The position numbers were made by a program, and so were the translations under genes. From CAZDRX01 sp964508225 (GTDB lineage Bacteria > Patescibacteriota > Gracilibacteria > Peribacterales > Peribacteraceae): a stretch of 13,919 nucleotides of DNA. Shown piece by piece: positions 1-6,740 of the stretch. The notes under the pieces are model-generated. The model searched no databases and was not told the origin of the DNA. It was given only the letters and a program-made list of their open reading frames with translations. The stretch is taken from NCBI GenBank assembly GCA_964508225.1, contig CAZDRX010000023.1:1-13919 (forward strand), in the 5' to 3' direction. Every line of letters starts with the position of its first letter. Positions within the stretch are counted from its first letter, which is position 1.

Positions 1-1606
1 CGGCACGCGGGCTTCCAAAACGCTGGACGAGTGCATACCCGGCAGTTGCCGCAACGGCGAGCCCCGTGAGTGCAACGGTCGGCCAGAGGAGTTTGCCCAT
101 TTTCGAACGCGTGGCGCGCACGGTTGCCTCAGGATACTGCTGGAACACTTCGAACATCCTGCTCGCACCACGGTCACCGTTCTGATCCGGAAAGCCCGAA
201 AGAAACGGCGCGTCGCTCCGGCTCACGGAGTCACGGACATTCTCGGGAATGCGGAGAGGACTCTCGCTCCTGCGGACGGAATCGATGAACTGCCCCGGCG
301 TGACGCCGCCGTAACTCGAGTGCTTGAGGAGAATCTGCAGCGCCTCCTCACCGGTCGGGCGCTCCGGAGCGGTCTTCGACATACCGCGGCGGAAGAGGTC
401 AACCATCTCGGGAGAAAGTCCGATCTCGCGCAGATGCTGCAGCGCGGGAAGCGGATCTTCCATGAGATGTGCCTTGTAGAGCTCCGAGTGACTCTCTCCC
501 TTGAAGACATCCTGCCCCGTGAGCGTGTGATACAGAACGAGATACACCGAGTACCAGTCGGCAGCCGGCGTGACCTTCGCGGCACTCCCCCACTGCTCTG
601 GTGCCATGTATCTGCTGGTGCCGAAGGTCATCTGGGATTGCGTGAGCTGGGTGGCGGCCAATTCCTTCGCATCAAACTGATCCCCTGCGCGCTCCTTGGC
701 CAGACCGAAGTCGATGATCATGACAGCGTTGCCATCGGAACGGACGAGGAAATTGCCCGGCTTCACATCACGGTGGATGTATCCGGATTCATGGAACGCG
801 TGCATCGTGCCCGCAATGTGAGCGGCGAGGTCGTGAAATGCGGAGAGCGAGAGCTGTCCGCGGCCGCTCTGGCGGAACTGGTCAAGCGCGAGACAGTGGG
901 CGAACTCGTACTGGATGAACGGGAACAGCTTCGAGGCACCGGACGTATCAGTCACTGACCGCTCTCCACGACCGAGGTACTTCGGCGTCATCGGACCCAT
1001 GCCTCCCTCCGTGAGAGCCCGTGCAATCGCTGCCTCACGGTTGAAGCGCGGCACCGCGTTCTGTACATCCGGTCCGGCCTGCTCCCAATTCCCGCGCCGG
1101 AGCTCCGGGCGGACGGCAACGGTCGTGAGCTGCTTGATCACCTGCGTATGACGACGGTCTTCGGGCGGGAAAGCGGCATCTTCAACGAGGTACGCCGCAC
1201 CGAAGCCACCCTTTCCGATCGGCGTGATGACGAAGAACTTCCTGCCATCACTCGCTTCGATCGTGAAATCCTCCTCATCCCTGCGGTCGAGGCGCTCACG
1301 CACCATCGCAGGTGCCTGCGGGTTGCTGTAGAGGAAACCGAGCGCCTCCTCCACGACGGGATTGCGGGGCGCCGCACCGAAGTCCATTGCACTGAGTGAA
1401 GCGCGGATACCGGAAACAGCCGGATGCTCCTGCGAGAGATGGAACGCGTTCAGGATCGCGGAACGGACGACCTCGCTGGCCACAGGGGTCGGCGACTCAT
1501 GCATCTCGAAACCCACATCACTGTCCGTCACCGGCGCATCCGTGCCTACAGCAAACTGGTGTGTTTCGGTCATGCGCGCGCGATCCTTCGGCAAATCAGG
1601 GTTCAT
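1..1606 (-). CDS. Membrane-anchored Ser/Thr protein kinase (C-terminus beyond window)
   Basis: This is a Hanks-type protein kinase that phosphorylates Ser/Thr residues of cytoplasmic proteins. I translated 535 codons from ATG 1606 with no stop; the gene leaves the window at base 1. About 115 N-terminal residues precede the kinase domain. The domain has a glycine-rich loop GKGGFG (131-136), ATP-binding Lys158 (VIK), the alpha-C Glu191, catalytic HRDVKPGN (278-285), DFG (299-301), GTSRYMAPEQ in the activation segment (329-338) and the subdomain XI arginine in APERPT (413-418). Every key catalytic residue is present, so it should be active. A hydrophobic segment at about 506-526, after a basic stretch, is a single membrane helix, so any part lost beyond the edge should be extracytoplasmic, as in PknB-like receptor kinases. 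ATG 1573, in frame, is an alternative start with GAAGGA 10 nt upstream; ATG 1606 lies closer to the predicted transcription start. Confidence 0.93.
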   Translation of the reverse strand, partial: MNPDLPKDRARMTETHQFAVGTDAPVTDSDVGFEMHESPTPVASEVVRSAILNAFHLSQEHPAVSGIRASLSAMDFGAAPRNPVVEEALGFLYSNPQAPAMVRERLDRRDEEDFTIEASDGRKFFVITPIGKGGFGAAYLVEDAAFPPEDRRHTQVIKQLTTVAVRPELRRGNWEQAGPDVQNAVPRFNREAAIARALTEGGMGPMTPKYLGRGERSVTDTSGASKLFPFIQYEFAHCLALDQFRQSGRGQLSLSAFHDLAAHIAGTMHAFHESGYIHRDVKPGNFLVRSDGNAVMIIDFGLAKERAGDQFDAKELAATQLTQSQMTFGTSRYMAPEQWGSAAKVTPAADWYSVYLVLYHTLTGQDVFKGESHSELYKAHLMEDPLPALQHLREIGLSPEMVDLFRRGMSKTAPERPTGEEALQILLKHSSYGGVTPGQFIDSVRRSESPLRIPENVRDSVSRSDAPFLSGFPDQNGDRGASRMFEVFQQYPEATVRATRSKMGKLLWPTVALTGLAVAATAGYALVQRFGSPRA

Positions 1607-1645
1607 TGACACAATCAATGTACCTTTTTCGCATGTTTGTCAATG
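1604..1645. repeat. 8-bp inverted repeat around the kinase promoter and start
   Basis: CATTGACA (1604-1611) and TGTCAATG (1638-1645) are perfect reverse complements separated by 26 bp, with a further CAATG half-site at 1616-1620. The right arm covers the proposed -35 box and the left arm covers ATG 1606, so a dimeric regulator bound here would block kinase transcription. An operator role is inference. Confidence 0.45.
1617..1643 (-). promoter_or_regulatory. Probable promoter of the kinase gene
   Basis: Read on the minus strand there is a perfect -35 box TTGACA (1643-1638), a 15-nt spacer and a -10-like TACATT (1622-1617). The predicted transcription start falls within a few bases of ATG 1606, giving an almost leaderless message. 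The spacer is shorter than the optimal 17 nt, so strength is uncertain. Confidence 0.4.
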
Positions 1646-1655
1646 TTCTGACGCA

Positions 1656-1685
1656 GAAAAAGCCGCTGCTGCAGGATGCGAGCGG
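1656..1685 (-). terminator. Rho-independent terminator-like hairpin after the FSxP-repeat gene
   Basis: Reading the minus strand, CCGCT (1685-1681) pairs with AGCGG (1667-1663), and the stem is followed by CTTTTTC (1662-1656). It lies between the stop codon at 1696 and the kinase promoter, so it separates the two minus-strand genes. The stem is only 5 bp with a 13-nt loop, so efficiency is uncertain. Confidence 0.45.
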
Positions 1686-1695
1686 AAAACCGGGG

Positions 1696-2028
1696 CTAGA
1701 GGCCCGTACTCGAGGTCGTGGTCGTCGGAATCGAGAATGCGGAGCTGCTCACCGAGCTGGTGGTGAGAGCAGGCATCGAGAAGCTGGAAGCGGAAGACGA
1801 CTTTGAGGATGTGACCGTCGGCATCGAGAAACTGGTGGACGATGAACTCGGCTTCGCGAGTGTCGGAATGGAGAACGAGGAGCTCTGTCCCGACTGAGCA
1901 TGTGTTGAATTTTCATCACTCGGCGGAAAGACCGAAACGAAGACCGTTCCAAAGGCAATGACACCAAAGGTGAGCGCGAGGAGAAGATTGTGCTCACGCT
2001 GAGAGAGTGTCTGCGTATTCTTGATCAT
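1696..2028 (-). CDS. Small membrane protein with four F-S-[IM]-P repeats
   Basis: This is a 110-residue protein of no family I recognise. Residues 14-34 are one hydrophobic segment preceded by basic residues (K3, R11) and followed by an acidic stretch, which predicts N-inside, C-outside topology. Residues 41-110 are almost all Ser/Thr, broken by four copies of F-S-[IM]-P at 52-55, 67-70, 83-86 and 98-101, spaced 15, 16 and 15 residues apart. The tail should be exposed outside the membrane. The repeat register and the dedicated promoter and terminator support a real gene despite its low complexity. It sits upstream of a receptor-type Ser/Thr kinase in the same orientation, but its predicted topology puts the Ser/Thr tail away from the kinase active site. 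No Shine-Dalgarno sequence is visible next to ATG 2028. Function unknown. Confidence 0.72.
   Translation of the reverse strand: MIKNTQTLSQREHNLLLALTFGVIAFGTVFVSVFPPSDENSTHAQSGQSSSFSIPTLAKPSSSSTSFSMPTVTSSKSSSASSFSMPALTTSSVSSSAFSIPTTTTSSTGL
1726..1875 (-). repeat. Four imperfect 45-48 bp tandem coding repeats
   Basis: The codons for F-S-[IM]-P recur at 1875-1864, 1830-1819, 1782-1771 and 1737-1726. On the plus strand three units share cggcatcgagaa/cggaatcgagaa-like cores (the second and third begin ggcatcgagaa), and the fourth reads cggaatggagaa. Length is in multiples of three, as expected for repeat expansion inside a coding region. Confidence 0.6.
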
Positions 2029-2041
2029 GGGTATATGGGTA

Positions 2042-2072
2042 TTGGGACACCTATATTATACTATACTATGAT
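2042..2072 (+). promoter_or_regulatory. Possible promoter of the hydrolase-Mur ligase operon
   Basis: TTGGGA (2042-2047) is followed after 19 bp by TATGAT (2067-2072). TATACT hexamers at 2057-2062 and 2062-2067 are alternative -10 boxes. The run of overlapping TATA-like hexamers in otherwise GC-rich DNA supports a promoter here, but the exact boxes cannot be fixed by eye. Confidence 0.4.
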
Positions 2073-2083
2073 ATATTTAGCAA
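2055..2083 (-). promoter_or_regulatory. Promoter of the FSxP-repeat gene
   Basis: On the minus strand there is TTGCTA (2083-2078), an exactly 17-nt spacer and a perfect TATAAT (2060-2055). The -10 box lies 26 nt before ATG 2028, which gives a short untranslated leader. It overlaps the AT-rich stretch that would serve the divergent plus-strand operon, so the two promoters probably compete or are co-regulated. Confidence 0.6.
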
Positions 2084-2114
2084 TAACCACGGCAAGGGAC
2101 GGCCTTGAGGTACT

Positions 2115-2840
2115 ATGACAGTGATGACACGCACACTCGTCTGCCTGCACGGCTGGGGAGGTTCCAAGGAGTCTTTCACGGAACTCCGCGCCGCACTCAA
2201 GGGAAGTGGCATTGAGATCCTGACACCCGATCTTCCGGGTTTCGGCAAAGAGCCGGAGCCAAGGAAACCATGGACGACGGATCACTACGCAGGATGGACG
2301 GAAGCCTGGATCAAGCACCATGTGAAGGGACCGTTCTTCCTGCTCGGACACTCGCACGGAGGACGTATCGCCATCAAGCTCGCGGCCACCCGCGGCCTGC
2401 CGATCGACGGACTCTTCCTCTGCGGCGCCGCCGGCATCCGGCACCCCCGTCACTTCAAGCGCATTCTCGGACTCACGCTCGCGAAATCAGGGAAGGCGCT
2501 GCTCTCGATCCCGGGACTGAAAGCGCTGCAGCCGCTGGGCAGGAAGCTCCTCTACAGGCTCGTCCGTGTCCATGACTATGAGAAGGCGAGCAGCATCATG
2601 CAGCAGACGCTCATTCATGTGAGTGCCGAAGATCTCCGGTCGCTCCTTCCCGATGTCCGCATCCCGACCGATCTCTTCTGGGGCAAGCAGGATGGCATGA
2701 CACCGTTCAGCGATGCCCTCCTCATGGAGAATCTCATCCCGAATGCCGTACTCCACGCCTACGAGGGCGTACGACACGCCGTGCACCGGGAGAAAGCACA
2801 GGAGATCGCGGACGTGATCCGCGCTAGAATGGCTGCATGA
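2115..2840 (+). CDS. Alpha/beta hydrolase
   Basis: This 241-residue protein is a single-domain alpha/beta-hydrolase, a cytoplasmic serine hydrolase of unknown substrate. Residues 12-16 (HGWGG) form the oxyanion-hole region, GHSHGG at 78-83 is the nucleophile elbow with Ser80, Asp193 lies in WGKQDGMTP and His221 in the GVRHAVHR segment before the last helix. The triad is complete, and there is no signal peptide or membrane helix. A short cap region lies around 105-175. ATG 2115 follows GAGG by only 4 nt; ATG 2124 (three codons in) is an alternative preceded by TACTAT 7 nt upstream. It is the first gene of the plus-strand cell-envelope cluster, and its stop overlaps the next start by 4 bp (ATGA), so it probably acts in the same pathway, for example on an ester or thioester intermediate (inference). 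Confidence 0.92.
   Translation: MTVMTRTLVCLHGWGGSKESFTELRAALKGSGIEILTPDLPGFGKEPEPRKPWTTDHYAGWTEAWIKHHVKGPFFLLGHSHGGRIAIKLAATRGLPIDGLFLCGAAGIRHPRHFKRILGLTLAKSGKALLSIPGLKALQPLGRKLLYRLVRVHDYEKASSIMQQTLIHVSAEDLRSLLPDVRIPTDLFWGKQDGMTPFSDALLMENLIPNAVLHAYEGVRHAVHREKAQEIADVIRARMAA
2825..2830 (+). promoter_or_regulatory. -10-like hexamer 6 nt before the Mur ligase start
   Basis: TAGAAT (5 of 6 matches to TATAAT) ends 6 nt before ATG 2837, inside the last codons of the hydrolase. The position fits an internal promoter giving a leaderless Mur ligase message. No good -35 box is visible, so chance remains possible for this single case. Confidence 0.3.
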
Positions 2841-4390
2841 CGGTCTTCATCCTCGCTCTCGCCCTGCTGTCACCGACGCTCACGCTCGTGCGTCTCTTCC
2901 AGCAGAAAGAATGGCGCATCGACCGGCTCTCCGAGCACCTCGGAAAAGAACACTGGTTCCTCCAGCTGTTCGGCATCTTCCGCCCTGCCATCGGCGCTGT
3001 CTGGGCTCTCCTGATCACTGCCTCTCTCCTTCTCCCGCTCACCGCAGCACCGTACGACGGTGAACTGACCCTCCTGCTCCTCATTCTCCTGACCGGTATC
3101 GGATGCATGCAGGCCGGATCCAGACGGCAGCGTGCTCCTGTGTGGACGCTCAAGGCCATCATTATCACCTTGCTTGCACTCCTGCTTCCGCTTGCCGGGG
3201 CAGGCCTTCTCCTCTTCATGCAGTCCGGCAGCTGGGTGTCCGTGTGCGTCGGAGTGACCGCACTCCTTCCCCCGCTCTGGGTCACTCTCGCGTGGGGCAT
3301 CTTCTATCCGGTCGATGCGTTCATGAAGCACCGGATCATCGCAAAGGCCGTACGCATGCGTTCGCTGCATCCTCACCTCACGGTCATCGGGATCACGGGT
3401 AGTGTCGGCAAAACGACGATGAAGGGTTTGCTCGAACACTTCCTGAAAGGAAAGAATGCGATCGCGACACCCGAGAGGGTGAACAGCGAGATCGGCGTGG
3501 CGCGCTGGCTCACCACCGTACTCGAGAAAGAACCCGCCGACTCCCGGCGCATCGTGATTGTGGAGATGGGCGCGTACCGCATCGGCGAGATCGCGCTGCT
3601 CTGTCGCATCGCACAACCGACCATCGGCGTCATCACCACGGTCGGTGCCCAGCATCTCTCGCTCTTCGGCAGTAAGGAAAATATCGTCCGCGCGAAGGGC
3701 GAACTCTTCGCCTCCCTCCCGGAAGACGGAGTCGCGTTCACGAGCAGTGACCAGCCTGCATTCGCGGAATTGAAAACGCGCGCCACGTGCCGCGTCATCG
3801 GGGTCGGCACCGACCACCACGCCACCGTACAGGCGCTCGACATCGAGGAAACGGGCGACGGCGTGCGGTTCAAAGTCCTCGGAACGGGCTTCGTGTCCCG
3901 CCTCGCGGGCACCCACAGCGTGACGGGCATCGCCATGGCGGCGGCAATCGCGGATCACCTCGGCGTGAAGCCGGAAGAATCCGCGAAGCTCCTGCCATCC
4001 TTCCACCGGATGCAGTCGACCTTCGAGGTGAAGACCGTGCATGGCGTGGCGGTGCTCGATGATTCGTACAACTCGAGTCCCGAGAGCGTGGATGCCGCGA
4101 TCCGCTGGGCGGCCACGCGCAGCGAGCGGGGAAAGATCCTCCTCCTCGAAGGCATCATCGAACTCGGCGATGAAGAGGAAACGATCCACCGCGAGATTGC
4201 CGAAGAAGCGGAGAAAGTGTTCGATACCGTCTTCCTTGCACACTCACGCCATCTCCCTTATTTCAAGGAAACGATGAAGGAACGCGTACACGAAGCCTCT
4301 GCGGGAGGCCCCGTAAAGCCGGGAAGCCTCCTCGTGGTCTGCGGCAGAGTGAACCCCGCACTCCTGAAGCGCTTCCTCCCCGACGCATGA
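2837..4390 (+). CDS. MurF-like Mur ligase with N-terminal membrane domain
   Basis: This is an ATP-dependent Mur-family ligase, forming an amide bond between a carboxylate and an amino acid or peptide. The 517 residues split in two. The first roughly 160 hold about five hydrophobic segments (1-20, 47-70, 77-92, 106-128, 134-156). From about 180 there is a Mur ligase central domain with P-loop GITGSVGKTT (185-194), EMGAYRIGEIA (243-253), AQHLSLFGS...AKGE (271-289), and a C-terminal domain with DDSYNSSPESV (408-418) and EGIIELGDEE (438-447), the MurF-type ADP and metal-binding signatures. The usual MurF N-terminal domain that binds UDP-MurNAc-peptide is absent. The MurF-typical Asn in ITNIG reads Thr (ITTVG, 266-270). 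The ligase should sit at the cytoplasmic membrane face and could act on a lipid-linked substrate (inference). ATGA overlaps on both sides indicate translational coupling. Confidence 0.88.
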   Translation: MTVFILALALLSPTLTLVRLFQQKEWRIDRLSEHLGKEHWFLQLFGIFRPAIGAVWALLITASLLLPLTAAPYDGELTLLLLILLTGIGCMQAGSRRQRAPVWTLKAIIITLLALLLPLAGAGLLLFMQSGSWVSVCVGVTALLPPLWVTLAWGIFYPVDAFMKHRIIAKAVRMRSLHPHLTVIGITGSVGKTTMKGLLEHFLKGKNAIATPERVNSEIGVARWLTTVLEKEPADSRRIVIVEMGAYRIGEIALLCRIAQPTIGVITTVGAQHLSLFGSKENIVRAKGELFASLPEDGVAFTSSDQPAFAELKTRATCRVIGVGTDHHATVQALDIEETGDGVRFKVLGTGFVSRLAGTHSVTGIAMAAAIADHLGVKPEESAKLLPSFHRMQSTFEVKTVHGVAVLDDSYNSSPESVDAAIRWAATRSERGKILLLEGIIELGDEEETIHREIAEEAEKVFDTVFLAHSRHLPYFKETMKERVHEASAGGPVKPGSLLVVCGRVNPALLKRFLPDA

Positions 4391-5643
4391 AGCCGATCCA
4401 CCACACCTTCGGCCCCCACGTGGACCGTGCGTACCTCACCCGTGTGCTCCTCCTCTCGTATCTGCCGTGGAAGTACCTCCGCGGGTCATCCGCAAGAGAA
4501 CTGAAGACCGAGCTCAAAGGAATGATGAAAGGCGAAACGTTCCTCTTCGCCTCCGGCCGTGAGGCGCTGCTCGGGCTTCTGCGCGCGCTCGAAATCAAGA
4601 CGGGCGAGGAAGTGATCGTGCAGGGCTATACATGCGTCGTCGTGCCCAATGCCATCCATGCCGCAGGCGCCACCGTGAAATATGCGGACATCGATCCCGC
4701 GACCCTCAACCTGACGCCGGAGACTGTGGAGGCTCTCATCACACCGCGGACGCGTGCCGTGATCTGCCAGCACACGTTCGGCATTCCCTCGGAGACGAAG
4801 AAGCTGAAGGAACTCTGCGAGAGCCGGGGCATTGCGCTCATCGAAGACATGGCGCACGTGATCCCCGACCAGAAAGGACCCGCGGGCATCGGCGAATTCG
4901 GCGACTACCTGATCCTCAGTTTCGGGCGTGACAAAGCCATCTCCGGCATCGCAGGCGGTGCTGTGATCTCCCGTCATCCGAAGACATCGGGCAGGCTCCT
5001 CGACATCGAGAGAACGGCTCCGCATCTTCCCTTCTGGCACGTCGTGAAGCTGCTGGAGTACGCAACAAGAATGAACTCGATCGTCCGTCCGCTCTCCGGA
5101 ACATTTCTCTTCCGTCCGGTCGTCGGGCTCTTAAACCGTCTCGGCTTCCTCGTCCCTGTGGTGACGGAAGAAGAGAAGAAAGGAAGGATGTCCCCCATCA
5201 TCCACAAAATCCCGAACGTCTGCGCATCACTTGCGCTCTACTCGCTCAGGAAACTGAAGATCCTCAACGAGCGTCGGAGACTCCTCGCAAATTTCTTCCG
5301 TCACAGAGCCGTGCAGAAAGGCTGGCCGATGCTAGAAGGTATCGCGCAGGATCTCCCCCTCCAGAAGTTCCCGCTCTTCGTGGAGAACGCCGAGAAGATC
5401 AGGGAGACCTTGAAGAAGGACAACATCCACCTCGATGACGGCTGGACGGGCTGCGTCATCTGTCCGGACTCCGTGAAACCCTTCGATGCAGGATACGAAT
5501 GGGGCGCTGACCCCGTCGCCGAGGCCGCCTGTCTCCAGATTCTGAGTCTCCCCACCCACCCCACGATGACGATCATGGAGGCGGAAAGGCTTGCAAGGCG
5601 CCTCGATAGCCTCCTCAAGGCGTCATCATCGGGTACACTCTGA
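4387..5643 (+). CDS. DegT/DnrJ/EryC1-type PLP-dependent aminotransferase
   Basis: This 418-residue protein belongs to the DegT/DnrJ/EryC1/StrS group of fold-type I PLP enzymes, which transfer an amino group, usually to nucleotide-linked keto-sugars. Visible landmarks are ASGREALLGLLRAL (55-68, cofactor phosphate region), VIVQGYTCVVVPNAI (76-90), DIDPATLNLTPE (101-112), the PLP-pyridine Asp154 and His157 in IEDMAH, and the Schiff-base Lys183 in LSFGRDKAISGIAGGAVI. The catalytic set is complete. No signal peptide is present, so it is cytoplasmic. It overlaps the Mur ligase by 4 bp and ends 3 bp before the FemAB gene. That context favours supplying an aminated substrate for envelope assembly, but sequence alone does not tell a sugar from another keto substrate. 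No Shine-Dalgarno sequence precedes the start, as expected for coupling by overlap. Confidence 0.9.
   Translation: MKPIHHTFGPHVDRAYLTRVLLLSYLPWKYLRGSSARELKTELKGMMKGETFLFASGREALLGLLRALEIKTGEEVIVQGYTCVVVPNAIHAAGATVKYADIDPATLNLTPETVEALITPRTRAVICQHTFGIPSETKKLKELCESRGIALIEDMAHVIPDQKGPAGIGEFGDYLILSFGRDKAISGIAGGAVISRHPKTSGRLLDIERTAPHLPFWHVVKLLEYATRMNSIVRPLSGTFLFRPVVGLLNRLGFLVPVVTEEEKKGRMSPIIHKIPNVCASLALYSLRKLKILNERRRLLANFFRHRAVQKGWPMLEGIAQDLPLQKFPLFVENAEKIRETLKKDNIHLDDGWTGCVICPDSVKPFDAGYEWGADPVAEAACLQILSLPTHPTMTIMEAERLARRLDSLLKASSSGTL
5634..5639 (+). promoter_or_regulatory. -10-like hexamer 7 nt before the femAB-like start
   Basis: TACACT ends 7 nt before ATG 5647, overlapping the end of the aminotransferase gene. 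Only 4 of 6 bases match TATAAT and no -35 is evident, so taken alone this is weak. Confidence 0.22.
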
Positions 5644-5646
5644 GCG

Positions 5647-6702
5647 ATGAATATCCAGAGAGCTTCCAATCAGCAGGAGTGGGATGATTTCCTGAGCCGT
5701 CAGCCGTGGGGGCCCTTTCTCCAAAGCTGGACGATGGGTGACGTGTACGAGGACATCGGGCAGAAGGCCGTCCGCATCGAAGCGCGTGACGGAAGCGGTA
5801 TCCGTGCGGTCTGTTTCGCGCACCTGGTACCCGCCCGCCGCGGCCGGCATCTCTCGGTTCCGTACGGACCGGTGATCGATGGCTCGCTCGGAGAGAAAGA
5901 ACGAACGGAGATCATCACCGGACTCCTCGCAATGCTCAAGACGGAGGCAGCCACCGAACGCTGCACATTCGTGCGCTTGAGTCCGTTCTGGTCCGGGGAA
6001 CAATCTCTCGCGGGCACCGTTTCCTCCCCGCTCCACCTCCTCGCCGAACACGTCTGGTACCTGCCGCTCAGGACGGAGGCCGGAGCCGCGCGTGGAGAAG
6101 AGGAAATCCCCATGCAGATGCGGAAAACGACGCGTAACCTCGTCCGCAGAGCTGAGCGTGACGGCGTCACAATCGAGAAGTCCGGAGCTCCCGAGAAGGA
6201 TCTCGAACACTTCCTGAAGCTCCATGAAGAGACGAGGAAACGTCACGGCTTCACACCGTACTCGGACACGTTCTTCCAGTCGCAGGTGAAGCGGTTCTCC
6301 GCGCGCGGCGAGTGCACGGTCTATCTCGCACACTTCCAGAACGAGGTGATCGCCGCATCGGTGCACATGCACGCATTCGGCGAGACGAGTTATCACCACG
6401 GGGCAAGCTCCGGTGCGCACCACAAGATTCCGGCAAGTTATCTCCTCCAATGGACGGCGATCAAGGATGCCCTGCAGCGCGGTGACCGTCTCTACAACTT
6501 CTGGGGCATCGCTCCGCTCGACGCAGACGGCAATGTCGCAGGAAAGCTCGGCAGCCACCCCTTCGGCGGCGTGACGCTCTTCAAGACAGGATTCGGAGGC
6601 AAGCTGCTCAATCTCACGCACTGTGCGGACGTACCGGTCAGCGCCGGATATTGGCTTACGTACGCCTTTGAGACGATCCGCAAGTGGAGACGCGGGTTCT
6701 AG
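5647..6702 (+). CDS. FemAB-family peptidoglycan bridge aminoacyltransferase
   Basis: FemA/FemB/FemX-type enzymes transfer an amino acid from aminoacyl-tRNA to the stem-peptide amino group of a cell-wall precursor, using two GNAT-like domains at the cytoplasmic membrane face. The 351 residues show the family landmarks in order: GPFLQSWTMGDVYEDIG (22-38), MRKTTRNLVRRAERDGV (158-174), the second-domain segment IAASVHMHAFGETSYHHGASS (235-255), PASYLLQWTAIKDALQRGD (262-280), YNFWGIAPLD (283-292) and GGVTLFKTGFGG (307-318). The long helical arm of staphylococcal Fem proteins is not obvious. It follows the aminotransferase by 3 bp and is the last of the tightly coupled genes. Next to a Mur ligase, it points to attachment of a side residue to the peptidoglycan peptide; which amino acid is used cannot be read from sequence. 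No Shine-Dalgarno sequence is seen. Confidence 0.9.
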   Translation: MNIQRASNQQEWDDFLSRQPWGPFLQSWTMGDVYEDIGQKAVRIEARDGSGIRAVCFAHLVPARRGRHLSVPYGPVIDGSLGEKERTEIITGLLAMLKTEAATERCTFVRLSPFWSGEQSLAGTVSSPLHLLAEHVWYLPLRTEAGAARGEEEIPMQMRKTTRNLVRRAERDGVTIEKSGAPEKDLEHFLKLHEETRKRHGFTPYSDTFFQSQVKRFSARGECTVYLAHFQNEVIAASVHMHAFGETSYHHGASSGAHHKIPASYLLQWTAIKDALQRGDRLYNFWGIAPLDADGNVAGKLGSHPFGGVTLFKTGFGGKLLNLTHCADVPVSAGYWLTYAFETIRKWRRGF

Positions 6703-6728
6703 ACTGGCCTCAGAGCACCCGACACACC

Positions 6729-6734
6729 TACAAT
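6729..6734 (+). promoter_or_regulatory. -10 hexamer 6 nt before the small membrane protein start
   Basis: TACAAT (5 of 6) ends 6 nt before ATG 6741, so transcription would start at or next to the A of the start codon. No convincing -35 is present. The hexamer supports 6741 over the upstream in-frame ATG 6684, which lies inside the preceding gene. Confidence 0.4.
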
Positions 6735-6740
6735 CTGCAC

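Noticed and set aside
320..958. A 212-codon plus-strand frame in the kinase region
   Set aside because: The minus strand encodes a continuous kinase with HRD, DFG and APE motifs through this stretch.
1717..1880. The repeat region as a CRISPR array
   Set aside because: The units are contiguous, in frame, diverged and without unique spacers; they encode the F-S-[IM]-P repeats.
2061..2453. A 130-codon minus-strand frame overlapping the hydrolase start
   Set aside because: It is antisense to the conserved HGWGG and GHSHGG coding region and covers the divergent promoter.
2870..4243. A 457-codon open frame antisense to the Mur ligase
   Set aside because: His/Asp/Glu/Arg-rich translation without motifs, fully covered by the motif-bearing sense gene.
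2838..5643. Possible recoding of TGA to glycine, as in some Patescibacteria
   Set aside because: TGA ends the hydrolase, Mur ligase and aminotransferase genes at normal family lengths with immediate downstream starts, so the standard code fits.
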